Assembly: GCF_014636315.1 (NCBI RefSeq)
Contig: NZ_BMED01000003.1
Location: 310,001-374,000 of the forward strand
Reading direction: 5' to 3'
DNA length: 64,000 bases
Source: Parundibacterium terreum
Lineage (GTDB): Bacteria; Pseudomonadota; Gammaproteobacteria; Burkholderiales; Burkholderiaceae_D
Part shown: one piece after another, positions 36,339 through 45,781 of the stretch
How positions within the stretch are numbered: position 1 is the stretch's first letter
Layout of the letters: the number at the start of each line of letters is the position of its first letter
Program-made: the position numbers and the translations under genes
Notes under the pieces: model-generated
Databases searched by the model: none
The model's input: the letters and a program-made list of their open reading frames with translations, nothing else
Told to the model about the DNA's origin: nothing

Positions 36339-37358
36339 ATGCAACTCGATATTCGCGCCCAAACCCTATTAAAAGCCCTGGTGGAACGGTATATAGCCGA
36401 CGGCCAGCCTGTGGGCTCGCGCGCCTTATCAAAAATTTCAGGTCTTGAACTGTCGCCGGCGACCATACGCAATGTGATGGCAGACCTGGAAGAAATGGGT
36501 TTTGTCGCCAGTCCGCATACCTCGGCCGGGCGCGTGCCCACGCCGCGCGGCTACCGGGTATTTGTCGACAGCTTGCTGACCGTGCAGGAAATCGACGAGG
36601 CGGCGCTGGAATCGCGCCTGCAACCGAAACTGCTATCCAATCCGCCGCAAAAGATCATTGCCAACGCAGCGCAGATATTGTCTTCGCTATCGCAGTTTGC
36701 CGGAGTCGTCATGACACCGCGCAATGAATCGACCTTCAAGCAGATAGAATTCCTGCGCCTGTCAGAAAAACGCATACTGCTGGTGATCGTCGCCCCGAAT
36801 GGCGAAGTGCAGAACCGCCTGTTGCTGACCGACGTGGACTATACGCCGCCGCAACTGATACAGGCGGCGAATTACCTGAACCAGAATTTTGGCGGCCTCA
36901 GTTTCGAGGATGCGCGTATCCGCATCAATGGCGAACTGCGCCAGTTGCAAAACGATATGACGCGCCTGATGCAGGCTGCAGTCGAGGCCGGCAGCGACGC
37001 GATGGCCGACCATAGCGACGACATGGTCATCTCCGGCGAACGCAATCTGCTGAATGTGGAAGATCTGTCGTCGAATATGACCTCCTTGCGCAAACTGTTC
37101 GACATGTTTGAGCAAAAGACCAGCCTGATGCAATTGTTGGATATTTCCAGTAAGGCGACCGGGGTGCAGATCTTCATCGGTGGCGAGTCGCAACTGGTGC
37201 CCATGGACGAAATGAGCATAGTCACCGCACCGTATGAAGTCAACGGCAAGATAGTAGGCACGCTGGGTGTAATTGGGCCCACGCGCATGGCGTACGAACG
37301 CGTGATTCCTATTGTGGATATCACTGCAAAACTGCTGTCCAATGCGCTAAGCCATTAA
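36339..37358 (+). CDS. hrcA: heat-inducible transcription repressor HrcA
   Basis: A 339-residue repressor of class I heat-shock genes (groESL, dnaK). The N-terminal winged helix spans about 1-75, with [20 protein letters not shown] and [20 protein letters not shown] as in the family. The remainder is the GAF-like dimerisation domain. HrcA binds CIRCE (TTAGCACTC-N9-GAGTGCTAA); I looked for this inverted repeat upstream and did not see it, so this copy does not appear to be autoregulated through CIRCE. The 89-bp gap to the response-regulator gene has no clear terminator. Confidence 0.95.
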   Translation: MQLDIRAQTLLKALVERYIADGQPVGSRALSKISGLELSPATIRNVMADLEEMGFVASPHTSAGRVPTPRGYRVFVDSLLTVQEIDEAALESRLQPKLLSNPPQKIIANAAQILSSLSQFAGVVMTPRNESTFKQIEFLRLSEKRILLVIVAPNGEVQNRLLLTDVDYTPPQLIQAANYLNQNFGGLSFEDARIRINGELRQLQNDMTRLMQAAVEAGSDAMADHSDDMVISGERNLLNVEDLSSNMTSLRKLFDMFEQKTSLMQLLDISSKATGVQIFIGGESQLVPMDEMSIVTAPYEVNGKIVGTLGVIGPTRMAYERVIPIVDITAKLLSNALSH

Positions 37359-37446
37359 GCTTGATTCCTTAGGCTGTATTGCCGGGCCGGGAAATTCGTT
37401 TTACCTGTAGCTGTATCGCCTTTTCTTTAAAATGAAAGGAGTCACG

Positions 37447-37839
37447 ATGGCAGGTCAAAAGAGCATGTCAGTGCTGCTTGTGGATGACAACGATATGACG
37501 CGCGAGGTGCTGCGTGTCATTCTCAGGCATGAAGGCTATCTTGTGGTCGGCGAAGCCACCGACGGTGATACCGGCCTGGAAATGGCTTTGCGGCTGCAGC
37601 CGAATATCATCTTCTTGGACGTCGTCATGCCTACCGTCAGCGGGCTCGATACCCTGAAAAAAATCAAGGAAGTGCTTCCCAGGACCATCATACTGATGGT
37701 GACGTCCAATAAGGACAGGGACACTTTTACTGCGGCGCTGCAAGGCGGTATCAGCGGTTACATTATCAAACCTTTTAATGCCGGCACTGTCATGGATGCT
37801 TTGCAATTGGCCATCGCCAAAGCCGGCCCGCAAGTCTGA
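37447..37839 (+). CDS. stand-alone CheY-like response regulator
   Basis: A 130-residue receiver with no output domain. The phosphoacceptor is Asp58 (IIFLDVVMPTVSG), the acid pair is in LLVDDND, Thr/Ser lies in LMVTSNKD, and Lys108 is in YIIKPFNAGT. The ATG at 37447 is preceded by AAAGGAG at optimal spacing, so the ATG 15 nt upstream was rejected. No kinase adjoins it; neighbours are hrcA and a patatin. It might serve the Chp array or another kinase by docking, which is speculation. Confidence 0.9.
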   Translation: MAGQKSMSVLLVDDNDMTREVLRVILRHEGYLVVGEATDGDTGLEMALRLQPNIIFLDVVMPTVSGLDTLKKIKEVLPRTIILMVTSNKDRDTFTAALQGGISGYIIKPFNAGTVMDALQLAIAKAGPQV

Positions 37840-37899
37840 TCCATTCGCGTCAGACCGGCTTGCCGGCCTGTCCTTCCCCTATCCCACTTTTAGCCAAGC

Positions 37900-39057
37900 A
37901 TGAAATTACAAGCCACAGAGCAAGCTTCGGCAGCCAACCGGCTGAACCCCGACAATAATCCCATCGTACTGGTCCTGCAGGGCGGCGGTGCGCTGGGAGC
38001 TTATCAGGCCGGGGTGTTTGAGGCCCTCCATGAGCATGATCTGGTGCCGGACTGGATAGTCGGCACCTCAATCGGCGCCATCAACGCGGCGCTGATCGCC
38101 GGCAATCCGCAGGAAAGCAGATTGCAAAAGCTCAAGGAATTCTGGCGGCGTGTGTCGCACGGCGACGGTTTCGACATGAGCAGGTTGCCGGATGAGGCCA
38201 GGAAGGCGAATGTGTCAGCGGCAACGCTGGATACGATGATGCGCGGCGTGCCCGGTTTTTTTTCGCCGCGCCTGTTCAGTCCGTTTGCCGCCGGTTTCTC
38301 GGTAGAACCGGATGCTGCCAGTTTTTATGAAACCCGTGATCTTCGCACTACGCTGAAAGAACTGGTGGATTTTGACTATTTGAATGCAGAAGGCGGCATG
38401 CGCCTGACCGTCAATGCGTTGAAGGTAACCTGCGGTGAGTTGGCCAGCTTCGACAACCGCGAGCATGACTTGTGCGCCGACCATGTGATGGCCAGTGGCG
38501 CGCTGCCACCAGGCTTTCCGCCTGTACGCATAGACGGAGAATTGTATTGGGATGGTGGCCTGTATTCGAATACGCCGCTGGAAACCGTATTGAATGACCA
38601 GCCGCATGCGAATGCCCTCTGTTTCATGGTGGATTTATGGAGTGCTCAGGGGGAAGAACCGCGTACATTGGACGAAGTGCAGACCAGGCAGAAAGATGTG
38701 ATGTTTGCATCGCGTTCGATGCGCCATATTGATGCCTACCTGGAAACGCATAAATTACAGCGTGCATTACGTGATTTGTATAAGCGCCTGCCGGCAAAGC
38801 AAAAGAATGCCGCCGACAAGCAACTGCTATCCGAACTGGGTTGCGATAGCACGTTGCATATCGTCAGAATTCCTTACGCGGGGCAAGACTGGCATATGGC
38901 TGCCAAGGATATCAACTTTTCCCGTGGCTCCATCGAGTGGCGCTGGGAGCAGGGATACCGGGACGGCATGCGAGCGGTCAAGCAGGCAGGCTGGCTGGCC
39001 AATGTGTCAGAAGACACGGCGGTCGTAATTCACGAAATAGCGCCCGATCCCGTTTAA
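37900..39057 (+). CDS. patatin-like phospholipase
   Basis: A 385-residue lipid hydrolase. The oxyanion motif is QGGGALGAYQAGVFEAL (27-43), the nucleophile is GTSIGA with Ser57, and the catalytic Asp218 is in DGGLYSNTPL. The C-terminal 130 residues correspond to the extension (DUF3734-like) common to one proteobacterial patatin subgroup. No signal peptide, so probably cytosolic or surface-associated on the inner membrane. The stop overlaps the convergent AsmA gene by 4 nt. Physiological lipid unknown. Confidence 0.9.
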   Translation: MKLQATEQASAANRLNPDNNPIVLVLQGGGALGAYQAGVFEALHEHDLVPDWIVGTSIGAINAALIAGNPQESRLQKLKEFWRRVSHGDGFDMSRLPDEARKANVSAATLDTMMRGVPGFFSPRLFSPFAAGFSVEPDAASFYETRDLRTTLKELVDFDYLNAEGGMRLTVNALKVTCGELASFDNREHDLCADHVMASGALPPGFPPVRIDGELYWDGGLYSNTPLETVLNDQPHANALCFMVDLWSAQGEEPRTLDEVQTRQKDVMFASRSMRHIDAYLETHKLQRALRDLYKRLPAKQKNAADKQLLSELGCDSTLHIVRIPYAGQDWHMAAKDINFSRGSIEWRWEQGYRDGMRAVKQAGWLANVSEDTAVVIHEIAPDPV

Positions 39058-41105
39058 TTTTTCACTGGCCGGTCCGTCCGGGTTTTCCCCGGGGGAGGCG
39101 CTTGCGGCTTGCTGCCTGCCTCGGCCAGCAATGCCGCGCAGCCATGCTCCTGGCCTGGTCCGACAGCGACCAGCGGCGCCAGCGCCGCTATTGGCGCCAG
39201 CGCCGCCAATGCGATGGCGCCTCCGGCTTTCAAGGCCAGCACACCTTTGTCCAGGCTGATTTTGGGATTTTTGAAGCTGCCCGTCACATACAGCGGCGTG
39301 CGTAAAGAAATCACGCGCAGGCCCTTGCTGTGAGGATTGATCTTCAGGTCCAGTTGTTCCTTGACCAGACTGATCTGGCCTGTGATATCGGTCAGGGATT
39401 CCTGGGTATCGACAACGAAACTGCGGGTTTGCATGATGCCGTTAGTAACGGCGAAATCGCTGGCCAGGCAGTTGATTTCTATCTGCTTGTCCCCGGATAA
39501 TTGGGTCAGTACGATATTGCCTATGTTCAGGCCCATCTCTTCCAGCAGCAGCTTGCTGATGGAACCCTGGTTGATCAGCGCCTTGACTTCGCCATTGGAA
39601 TTGCCCAGCAGGCTGGAGACGGAACTGCCGGTTGCAGACAAAGAGGCGTCCCCATTGATTTCGCCCAGACTGGCCTGCATGGCCTCGAAGCTGGGGAATA
39701 GCTTTTTCAGCTTGAGATGGCGGGCGCTCATCTTCATTTCTGCCTTGATCAATTGTTCGCGGCCGTCCAGCTTGATATTGGAGCTGAAATTGCCTCCAGC
39801 GGCGCCGAAATTAAGCGGAGTCAGCGTGACAACGCTGTCCTTCAGATGCACATTGGTGACCAGGTTATCGAGAGGCAAGTCCTTGCTGCGTATGATTTTC
39901 TTGCCGGTGAATTTGATATCGGCATCCATGCTGTCCCAGCGATCGGTCTTGAATTTCTCCACTGGTAGCACCTTGTCGGATGGCTGCACTGGCGCGACAC
40001 CGCGATTTTCTTTGCTGGCATTTGAGTCCGCGCCGATCAGCGGGCCCAGATCTTCGAATTGCAACAGATTGGATACCACTTCGCCGCTCAGGCGAGGGCG
40101 TATCAGCGGGCTGCCGTTTTCCTGTGATTGATAAGTCACACTGCCGGAAAGGTCACTGGAACCGAACTTACCTACGAACTTGTCATAGACCCAGTTGCCG
40201 CCGCTACGGTTGGGGCTACCGGTCAAATGACCTTCGGTGGAAAAAGCCGGTGTTTCCGGTAGTACGATACCCGTTAATGCGTACAGACCGGCCATGCTGG
40301 CGCCTGCCAGGTGCAGGCGCATATCGATTGCCGCTAGGTCGCTGGGCTTGGTGATAGTTCCCTTGACTTGTACAACGACCGATTTTCCTACCTTTACATC
40401 TGCTTCCAACGGAAAAGCTGCGTTCTGATTCTGCAGCGATAGCACCGCACCGGCCTTGCCGCTGCCGCTTACCTTTTCCTTGTTAAAGCTGCCGTTCAGT
40501 GTCCAGCCGACGCCATACGTATTTTTGGAGGCGGCGATCTGCTTGTCATCCAGGGTATCGATATTGGCAGTGATGTCGGCATGCTTGACTGCGTCTTTTA
40601 TCTTTACCGTTCCCTTATCCAGTACCACTTCGCCAAGTGCCAGTTTCCATTCGGAAGGCGTTTCGCTGGTTTTAAAGCTCCAGTTATTTTGCGTGGCCGA
40701 CAGGCGTTCAAGGGATACATCCGGTGATTCCAGTTCCACAGTGGGGATGGTGATTTTTTTATCCAACAAGGGCAGCAGGTCAACTGAAAAATGCACGCGC
40801 TTGATCTGCGTCATATACGGTGAAGCGGTGGCCCAGTCCGGATTGCTGATGCGAATATCTTCGCCGGACAAGTGGGGCCAGGGAATGTAGTTACGCCAGC
40901 CTATCTGACGGGTTGGAGGCTTTTCCCAGGTCAGAGACAAATTGCCGTTGATGCTGAACGGACGGCCTATCGCATCGGACACACGGGTGTTCAGCCAGGG
41001 CTTCGCCTTGTTCCAGTCATAGTTCATAAACAGCACCAGTGCCATGGCAAAAATTGCTATTAGCCCCAATACAGTACCGCCGATGATTTTTGTTGTTCTT
41101 GTCAT
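39054..41105 (-). CDS. AsmA-family inner-membrane protein
   Basis: A 683-residue protein with one N-terminal membrane anchor (about 8-27) and a large, beta-rich periplasmic part. Elements of the AsmA family include the N-terminal RVSDAIGRPFSINGNLSL and central GNSNGEVKALINQGSISKLL. The C-terminal domain reads PLYVTGSFKNPKISLDKGVLALKAG with a terminal hydrophobic Ala-rich segment. Members are thought to bridge lipids across the periplasm or influence outer-membrane assembly. The ATG at 41105 begins at the basic MTRTTK anchor; a GTG/ATG further up adds residues without signal character. Convergent with the patatin gene. Confidence 0.88.
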   Translation of the reverse strand: MTRTTKIIGGTVLGLIAIFAMALVLFMNYDWNKAKPWLNTRVSDAIGRPFSINGNLSLTWEKPPTRQIGWRNYIPWPHLSGEDIRISNPDWATASPYMTQIKRVHFSVDLLPLLDKKITIPTVELESPDVSLERLSATQNNWSFKTSETPSEWKLALGEVVLDKGTVKIKDAVKHADITANIDTLDDKQIAASKNTYGVGWTLNGSFNKEKVSGSGKAGAVLSLQNQNAAFPLEADVKVGKSVVVQVKGTITKPSDLAAIDMRLHLAGASMAGLYALTGIVLPETPAFSTEGHLTGSPNRSGGNWVYDKFVGKFGSSDLSGSVTYQSQENGSPLIRPRLSGEVVSNLLQFEDLGPLIGADSNASKENRGVAPVQPSDKVLPVEKFKTDRWDSMDADIKFTGKKIIRSKDLPLDNLVTNVHLKDSVVTLTPLNFGAAGGNFSSNIKLDGREQLIKAEMKMSARHLKLKKLFPSFEAMQASLGEINGDASLSATGSSVSSLLGNSNGEVKALINQGSISKLLLEEMGLNIGNIVLTQLSGDKQIEINCLASDFAVTNGIMQTRSFVVDTQESLTDITGQISLVKEQLDLKINPHSKGLRVISLRTPLYVTGSFKNPKISLDKGVLALKAGGAIALAALAPIAALAPLVAVGPGQEHGCAALLAEAGSKPQAPPPGKTRTDRPVKN

Positions 41106-41151
41106 GAATGTACCCGTTTTTACCAATTAGTGTCTGCAAGGTAGCGCAAAT

Positions 41152-41304
41152 TTAGCGCAGCAGGTGTCCACTTCCTAGCAAGCCTATCAGGCCGATGATA
41201 ATCAGATAAATGGCGACGATGAAATTCAACAGCCTAGGCACGACCAGAATCAGGATGCCGGCAATTAAAGAAACCAGTGGAGTAATTAGAAGATTGAAGT
41301 TCAT
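41152..41304 (-). CDS. small membrane protein (DUF3096-like)
   Basis: A 50-residue hydrophobic protein, MNFNLLITPLVSLIAGILIL..., forming two membrane segments separated by a Pro-Arg turn (VVPRLLNF) and ending in GSGHLLR. This matches the DUF3096 pattern as I know it. The AGGA at ribosome-binding distance from 41304 favours this start over the 75-residue reading. It lies 47 bp upstream of the AsmA gene on the same strand and may be co-transcribed. Function unknown. Confidence 0.8.
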   Translation of the reverse strand: MNFNLLITPLVSLIAGILILVVPRLLNFIVAIYLIIIGLIGLLGSGHLLR

Positions 41305-41566
41305 GGTGGATTCCTGTCTCAATAAAGTGATGTATTGCTGCTGCTCATAGGTAAGGCCGGAAAAATTTTTCATGCCCACTCATAGGGCAAAGAATACAGG
41401 ATGCCAATTGATTTTTATGTGCGTTTGCGTACCGAGGCTTTGTAAGCATAGCTATATAAAGTGTTATCGCTAGGGATTTATAGAAAACGGTGATTGTTGT
41501 GACGATCTTATGACTATCGCAGCAACGAAGAACAACTTAAAACAATTTAATCCATGGAGTTTGATG

Positions 41567-41998
41567 ATGAAAAAATTTACTGATGCAGGGATGTACGAGC
41601 AATCCCATAAAGCCGGTAGCACGTGGTTGAAAGTCGCATGCTGTACGGGCCTTGTCGCGATGTCTCTGGTGGGCTGCGCAAGCAAGGAAAAAGTGCCGGC
41701 GACTTCGGATGTTGCAGTGAGCAAGCAGGCAGTCAGCAACGCAACGGTATCTGGTGCTGCTGAATATGCACCGTTAGAAGTCGCCTCGGCTCAGGATAAG
41801 CTGAACCAGGCTAACCAGGCGTTGGCAGCCAAGGATTATGTCAAGGCACGCGAGTTGGCTAATCAGGCCCAGGCAGACGCGCAACTGGCGCAAAGCAAGG
41901 CCAGCTCCGCCAAGGCGCAAGCTGCAGCCAATGCGTTGCAAGACAATATCCGCGTGATGCGGGAAGAGCTGGATCGTAGTGCGAGCGTAAACAAATAA
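41567..41998 (+). CDS. DUF4398-type outer-membrane lipoprotein
   Basis: A protein of about 143 residues. A signal region leads to the lipobox LVGC (GLVAMSLVGCASKE), and the mature part is Ala/Gln-rich and helical. It includes PLEVASAQDKLNQANQALAAKDYVKARELANQAQADAQLA, typical of DUF4398. The start at 41567 (of two adjacent ATG) gives GGAG the best spacing; longer upstream readings are less likely. The 3' end enters a 22-bp tandem repeat. It is followed by an OmpA-like protein of similar composition; together they may tether outer membrane and peptidoglycan. Confidence 0.82.
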   Translation: MKKFTDAGMYEQSHKAGSTWLKVACCTGLVAMSLVGCASKEKVPATSDVAVSKQAVSNATVSGAAEYAPLEVASAQDKLNQANQALAAKDYVKARELANQAQADAQLAQSKASSAKAQAAANALQDNIRVMREELDRSASVNK

Positions 41999-42035
41999 TC
42001 AGCAAATAAGCAGCAAATAATCAGCAAATAAGCAG
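41992..42035. repeat. two-copy 22-bp tandem repeat at lipoprotein 3' end
   Basis: A perfect 22-bp unit occurs twice (41992-42013, 42014-42035); each unit is itself two 11-mers differing at one base (CAAATAATCAG / CAAATAAGCAG). The lipoprotein stop lies within the first unit, and each unit carries TAA codons. Confidence 0.85.
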
Positions 42036-42103
42036 CTTAGCTAAAAGCGAAACGGGTGATGCCGCTACGCCTTAGTCATATTCAAAATTGAAAGGGAATC
42101 ATC

Positions 42104-42997
42104 ATGCGAAGTATTAAATTTTTACCTGCCTATCTCCTGGCCGCAGGCGCCTTATTATCTGCCTGCAGCTCCGTGCCTCAGAATAACAGTGCGCTGGAAG
42201 ACGCAAAACGCGATTTTGCAATGACACAAAGTAATCCTACAGTCGCCCGCCTGGCATCTGCTGAATTGAAGCAGGCCAGTGATGCGCTGGATCAGGCTAA
42301 TACAGCCTGGACGAAAAAAGAAAGTCTGCAAAAGGTAGATAACCTGGCCTATGTCGCGAAACAAAAAACAGCGAATGCCCGTGAAGTCGCAAAGGCAAAA
42401 TCTGCTGAAGAATCGGTAGCAGATGCCAAGCAGCAGCAGGATCAGATCCGCCTGCAGCAAAGAACCCTGGAAGCCGACAAGGCCAGGATGGATGCCGATG
42501 CTGCGAAGACCCAGGCTGCCTTAGCGCAGAACGATGCGGCCAACGCACAGCGCCAGAAAATGGATGCAGAAGAGCATGCACGCCAGTTGCAGGCTCAATT
42601 GAATGATTTGTCTGCAAAGAAAACCGAGCGTGGCCTAGTAATTACCCTGGGTGACGTTTTGTTCGCGGTGGACAAAGCCGATCTGACACCGGATGGCATG
42701 ATGACAGTGCAAAAGCTTGGTCTGATTTTGCAGCAGAATCCGCAAAGGGTGGTTGTGGTTGAGGGCCATACCGACAGCACAGGTACCGCAGCGCATAACC
42801 AGTATCTGTCGGAGCGCCGTGCCAATTCCGTGCTGATTGCTCTGATGGGCATGGGTATTGCGCGTGACAGGGTGGTGACTCAAGGCTATGGCATGAAATA
42901 TCCGGTTGCCAGTAACGATACTGCGGCCAATCGCCAGTTGAATCGCCGCGTGGAGATTGTGTTGTCGGAAGATGACGGCAAGATCGCACATCGCTGA
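42104..42997 (+). CDS. OmpA-family lipoprotein with N-terminal DUF4398-like region
   Basis: A 297-residue envelope protein. A lipoprotein signal ends LLSAC (residues 17-21). The helical Ala/Gln-rich middle (about 30-165) resembles the preceding lipoprotein, and the C-terminal OmpA domain covers about 175-290. The domain has GDVLFAVDKADLTPDG, VVVVEGHTDSTGTAAHNQYLSERRANSV and NRQLNRRVEIVLS, including the Asp/Arg residues that bind meso-DAP in peptidoglycan. It likely anchors the outer membrane to the wall. A bidirectional terminator separates it from fur. Confidence 0.9.
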   Translation: MRSIKFLPAYLLAAGALLSACSSVPQNNSALEDAKRDFAMTQSNPTVARLASAELKQASDALDQANTAWTKKESLQKVDNLAYVAKQKTANAREVAKAKSAEESVADAKQQQDQIRLQQRTLEADKARMDADAAKTQAALAQNDAANAQRQKMDAEEHARQLQAQLNDLSAKKTERGLVITLGDVLFAVDKADLTPDGMMTVQKLGLILQQNPQRVVVVEGHTDSTGTAAHNQYLSERRANSVLIALMGMGIARDRVVTQGYGMKYPVASNDTAANRQLNRRVEIVLSEDDGKIAHR

Positions 42998-43043
42998 TCT
43001 GCAGCTTCGGCAGGGGTAATGCCCTGCCGGACGAGAAGAAAAC

Positions 43044-43073
43044 AAAAAGCCTGCAAATTTGCAGGCTTTTTGT
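43044..43073. terminator. bidirectional terminator between OmpA-like gene and fur
   Basis: AAAAAGCCTGCAAA pairs with TTTGCAGGCTTTTT around a 0-2 nt loop. A-runs on one side and T-runs on the other serve both converging genes. Confidence 0.9.
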
Positions 43074-43102
43074 TTTTCAGCCGATGCGGGCTTACTTCTT
43101 CA

Positions 43103-43537
43103 TTATTTGCGGATCTTGTCGCCGCAACCCGGTTTGGAGCAGTAGCCATACAAGGCCAGCGCATGTTCGGAAATCGTAAAACCGCGCTCCTTGGCGATTG
43201 CCTGTTGCCTTTTTTCTATCTCTTCGTCGTAGAATTCTTCTACGCGGCCGCATTCCAGGCACACCAGATGGTCATGGTGTGAGCCTTCATTCAGTTCAAA
43301 GATGGCCTTGCCGGATTCGAAATGGTTGCGGCTGAGCAAGCCTGCTTGCTCAAACTGGGTCAGTACGCGATATACTGTTGCCAATCCGACATCCATGTTT
43401 TCGCTGAGCAAAATCTTATAGACATCCTCTGCGGTCAGGTGGCGTACCGGGCTGTTTTGAAAAATTTCCAGGATTTTCAGACGTGGCAGGGTAGCTTTGA
43501 GTCCGCTGGCTTTCAGGTTTGGAGTGCTATTCGTCAT
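43103..43537 (-). CDS. fur: ferric uptake regulator
   Basis: A 144-residue Fe2+-responsive repressor. The winged helix contains [13 protein letters not shown] and [16 protein letters not shown]; metal sites are in [21 protein letters not shown] and the terminal CSKPGCG cysteine pair. It begins at the ATG of MTNSTPNLK; a longer in-frame reading to 43717 runs opposite bamE and was rejected. Divergent from bamE across 76 bp, so both promoters share this interval. This fur/bamE/dapB order is common in betaproteobacteria. Confidence 0.96.
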   Translation of the reverse strand: MTNSTPNLKASGLKATLPRLKILEIFQNSPVRHLTAEDVYKILLSENMDVGLATVYRVLTQFEQAGLLSRNHFESGKAIFELNEGSHHDHLVCLECGRVEEFYDEEIEKRQQAIAKERGFTISEHALALYGYCSKPGCGDKIRK

Positions 43538-43566
43538 GTTTTCGGTCAAAAAAGTACTATCTGATT

Positions 43567-43572
43567 TATGAT
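43567..43572 (+). promoter_or_regulatory. candidate -10 hexamer for bamE
   Basis: TATGAT in the fur-bamE intergenic region, about 40 bp before the bamE ATG. No strong -35 partner could be assigned; weak evidence. Confidence 0.3.
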
Positions 43573-43613
43573 ATAGGGTTTTAGCACTGTTGCTCAATAA
43601 ATTGAGGTTATCC

Positions 43614-44261
43614 ATGCGATTGTTGTTCTCAGAAACATCCCGAAGCAAGGCATTGGGAGCAGGCTTGGTTGCTGCGTTCGTTCCTGTATTGCTATCCCTG
43701 TCCGGTTGTGCGTCCAAAGCTCAAGTGATGGAGACCACACCGCTGAACGGTGTTTCTACTACACAAGGCACTTCCAATAGTGATTCGGCTAAGTCAGATT
43801 CTATCACTTCGATGCAGCCGCTGACACCTGCGTCTGCGCAGGGTATCGCCAGTGGTGCACAAGTGACGGCGCCTACCGGTATTTACAAGATACTGAATTA
43901 TGTGTCCCCTTACCGTATCACCATTCAGCAGGGTAACTTTGTTTCCCAGGAAATGATTGCTCAGTTGAAAGAAGGCATGACCCGTGAGCAAGTGCGCTTT
44001 TTGCTCGGTACTGCCTTGCTGACCGACATGTTCCATGAAGACCGCTGGGATTATCCTTTCCGTATCCAGAAGCCGAATGGTGAAGTGATCACCAGCCGCG
44101 TGACAGTATTCTTCAAGAACAATACCGTCAACCGCTTTGAAGGCGGCAATCTGCCGACCGAAAAAGACTATCTGGCGCATATCACCAATGCCAAGATCGG
44201 TGAACGTACTGAAATTGCTCCGCCTACCGACGGCAAGAAAAAAAATAATCCAGGGGAATAA
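43614..44261 (+). CDS. bamE: outer-membrane assembly lipoprotein BamE (SmpA/OmlA)
   Basis: A 215-residue lipoprotein subunit of the BAM complex. The lipobox is LSLSGC; a Ser/Thr/Gln-rich linker follows (about 40-85), then the BamE fold: [49 protein letters not shown] and [20 protein letters not shown] upstream of the ATG supports this start. The linker makes it longer than the E. coli protein. dapB starts 3 bp after the stop. Confidence 0.94.
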   Translation: MRLLFSETSRSKALGAGLVAAFVPVLLSLSGCASKAQVMETTPLNGVSTTQGTSNSDSAKSDSITSMQPLTPASAQGIASGAQVTAPTGIYKILNYVSPYRITIQQGNFVSQEMIAQLKEGMTREQVRFLLGTALLTDMFHEDRWDYPFRIQKPNGEVITSRVTVFFKNNTVNRFEGGNLPTEKDYLAHITNAKIGERTEIAPPTDGKKKNNPGE

Positions 44262-44264
44262 GGC

Positions 44265-45071
44265 ATGGCTGCTTTGAAAATCGCGGTTGCGGGAGCATCC
44301 GGCCGCATGGGCAGGATGCTGATAGAAGCGATCAGCAATGCCGACGACACGATATTGGCCGGCGCGCTGGATATTGCCGGTTCGCCTGCTCTGGGCACCG
44401 ATGCCGCCGCATTCCTGGGCAAGCCGGCACAGGTCGCGATTACGTCCGATCTGGCGCAGGGCCTGGCCAATGCCGATTTCCTGATCGACTTTACCCGTCC
44501 CGAAGGTACGTTGCAGCATGCTGCCTATTGCGCCGAGCACGGCATCAAGATGATTATCGGTACTACCGGTTTTGATGACGAAGGCAAGGCGGCGATAGCC
44601 GAAGCCGCAAAAAAAACCGCCATTGTGTTTGCGCCTAACATGAGCGTAGGTGTGAATGTGACGCTGAAGTTGCTGGAAATGGCAGCCAAGAGCTTTTCGC
44701 ACGGTTATGACATCGAGATCGTTGAAGCCCATCACAGGCACAAGGTTGATGCTCCATCCGGCACTGCGCTGAAAATGGGCGAGGTCATCGCCGATGCCAT
44801 CGGGCGCGACCTGAACGAAGTTGCCGTCTATGCGCGCGAAGGCGTCACTGGCGAGCGGGATCCATCGTCAATAGGCTTTGCAACGATACGTGGCGGCGAC
44901 ATCGTCGGCGACCACACCGTGCTGTTCGCCGGCATAGGCGAGCGCGTGGAAATCACGCATAAATCTTCCAGCCGTGTCACCTATGCACACGGCAGCCTGC
45001 GTGCTGCGCGCTTCCTGGCAGACAAGCAGACCGGCCTGTTCGATATGTATGATGTGCTGAATCTGAACTAG
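44265..45071 (+). CDS. dapB: 4-hydroxy-tetrahydrodipicolinate reductase
   Basis: A 268-residue NAD(P)H-dependent enzyme of lysine/DAP synthesis. The nucleotide loop is [15 protein letters not shown], the region near the substrate includes [11 protein letters not shown] and [15 protein letters not shown], and the catalytic signature is [19 protein letters not shown]. Length is typical. It follows bamE immediately and precedes exbB by 9 bp. Confidence 0.97.
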   Translation: MAALKIAVAGASGRMGRMLIEAISNADDTILAGALDIAGSPALGTDAAAFLGKPAQVAITSDLAQGLANADFLIDFTRPEGTLQHAAYCAEHGIKMIIGTTGFDDEGKAAIAEAAKKTAIVFAPNMSVGVNVTLKLLEMAAKSFSHGYDIEIVEAHHRHKVDAPSGTALKMGEVIADAIGRDLNEVAVYAREGVTGERDPSSIGFATIRGGDIVGDHTVLFAGIGERVEITHKSSSRVTYAHGSLRAARFLADKQTGLFDMYDVLNLN

Positions 45072-45080
45072 CCTCTTTCC

Positions 45081-45770
45081 ATGAACTTCAGCCTCTCGGA
45101 ATACTGGGCGCAGGGCGATGCCATCAGCCATATGGTGGCTTACCTGCTTTTGGCGATGTCGCTGGCAAGCTGGTTCACGATATTGTCCAAAGCCTGGTCG
45201 TCCTGGCGCATACGCCGCAGCGCGAGTGCGCTGGAGGCTTTCTGGAAGGCGCCCAGCATGACGGATGCGATTGCAATGGTGAATGGCGTGGATAGCGAAA
45301 ACATCTACGCTCCATTGGCCGTCAGGGCGATGCATGCGGCAGATCCGGTCAACCAGGCCGGCTCGCTGAGCGCAGATACTTCCACCGCCGACCTGATCAC
45401 CCGCAGCTTGCGGCAAGAAATGAACCGCATCACCGTCAAGCTGGAAATGGGGCTGACCCTGTTGGCTTCCATCGGTTCCACCGCGCCTTTCATCGGGTTG
45501 CTTGGTACGGTCTGGGGCATCTATCATGCGCTGACCGAGGTGTCTGCGTCCGGTATCGTGCAGATAGACAAGGTCGCCGGCCCTGTCGGCGAGGCTCTGA
45601 TCATGACCGCATTGGGCTTGATGGTCGCAATTCCCGCTGTGCTTTCTTATAATGCGTTGAACCGCGTCAACCGGATTACGATGGCCGAGCTGGATGCCTT
45701 TGCTTACGACCTGCACGCCCATCTGACCAAAGTGCATGCCGATGTACCATCTGCTCCGTCCAGGGCATAG
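45081..45770 (+). CDS. exbB: ExbB/TolQ-family proton-channel subunit
   Basis: A 229-residue inner-membrane protein with three helices: about 18-38, 127-150 (LASIGSTAPFIGLLGTVWGIYHAL) and 168-192 (ALIMTALGLMVAIPAVLSYNAL). The Thr/Gly-rich GSTAPFIGLLGTVWG segment is diagnostic of ExbB/TolQ. It forms a proton-driven motor with ExbD downstream. The family cannot be split into TonB- or Tol-type by sequence alone, but the absence of tolR/tolA/tolB favours ExbB. Part of dapB-exbB-exbD. Confidence 0.9.
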   Translation: MNFSLSEYWAQGDAISHMVAYLLLAMSLASWFTILSKAWSSWRIRRSASALEAFWKAPSMTDAIAMVNGVDSENIYAPLAVRAMHAADPVNQAGSLSADTSTADLITRSLRQEMNRITVKLEMGLTLLASIGSTAPFIGLLGTVWGIYHALTEVSASGIVQIDKVAGPVGEALIMTALGLMVAIPAVLSYNALNRVNRITMAELDAFAYDLHAHLTKVHADVPSAPSRA

Positions 45771-45781
45771 GCAAAGACAAT

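Noticed and set aside
41992..42035. Possible CRISPR-like repeat
   Set aside because: The units are contiguous with no spacers; a simple tandem duplication of an 11-mer explains it.
43538..43717. 60-residue N-terminal extension of Fur
   Set aside because: It overlaps the bamE start on the other strand; the ATG at 43537 gives the standard Fur length.
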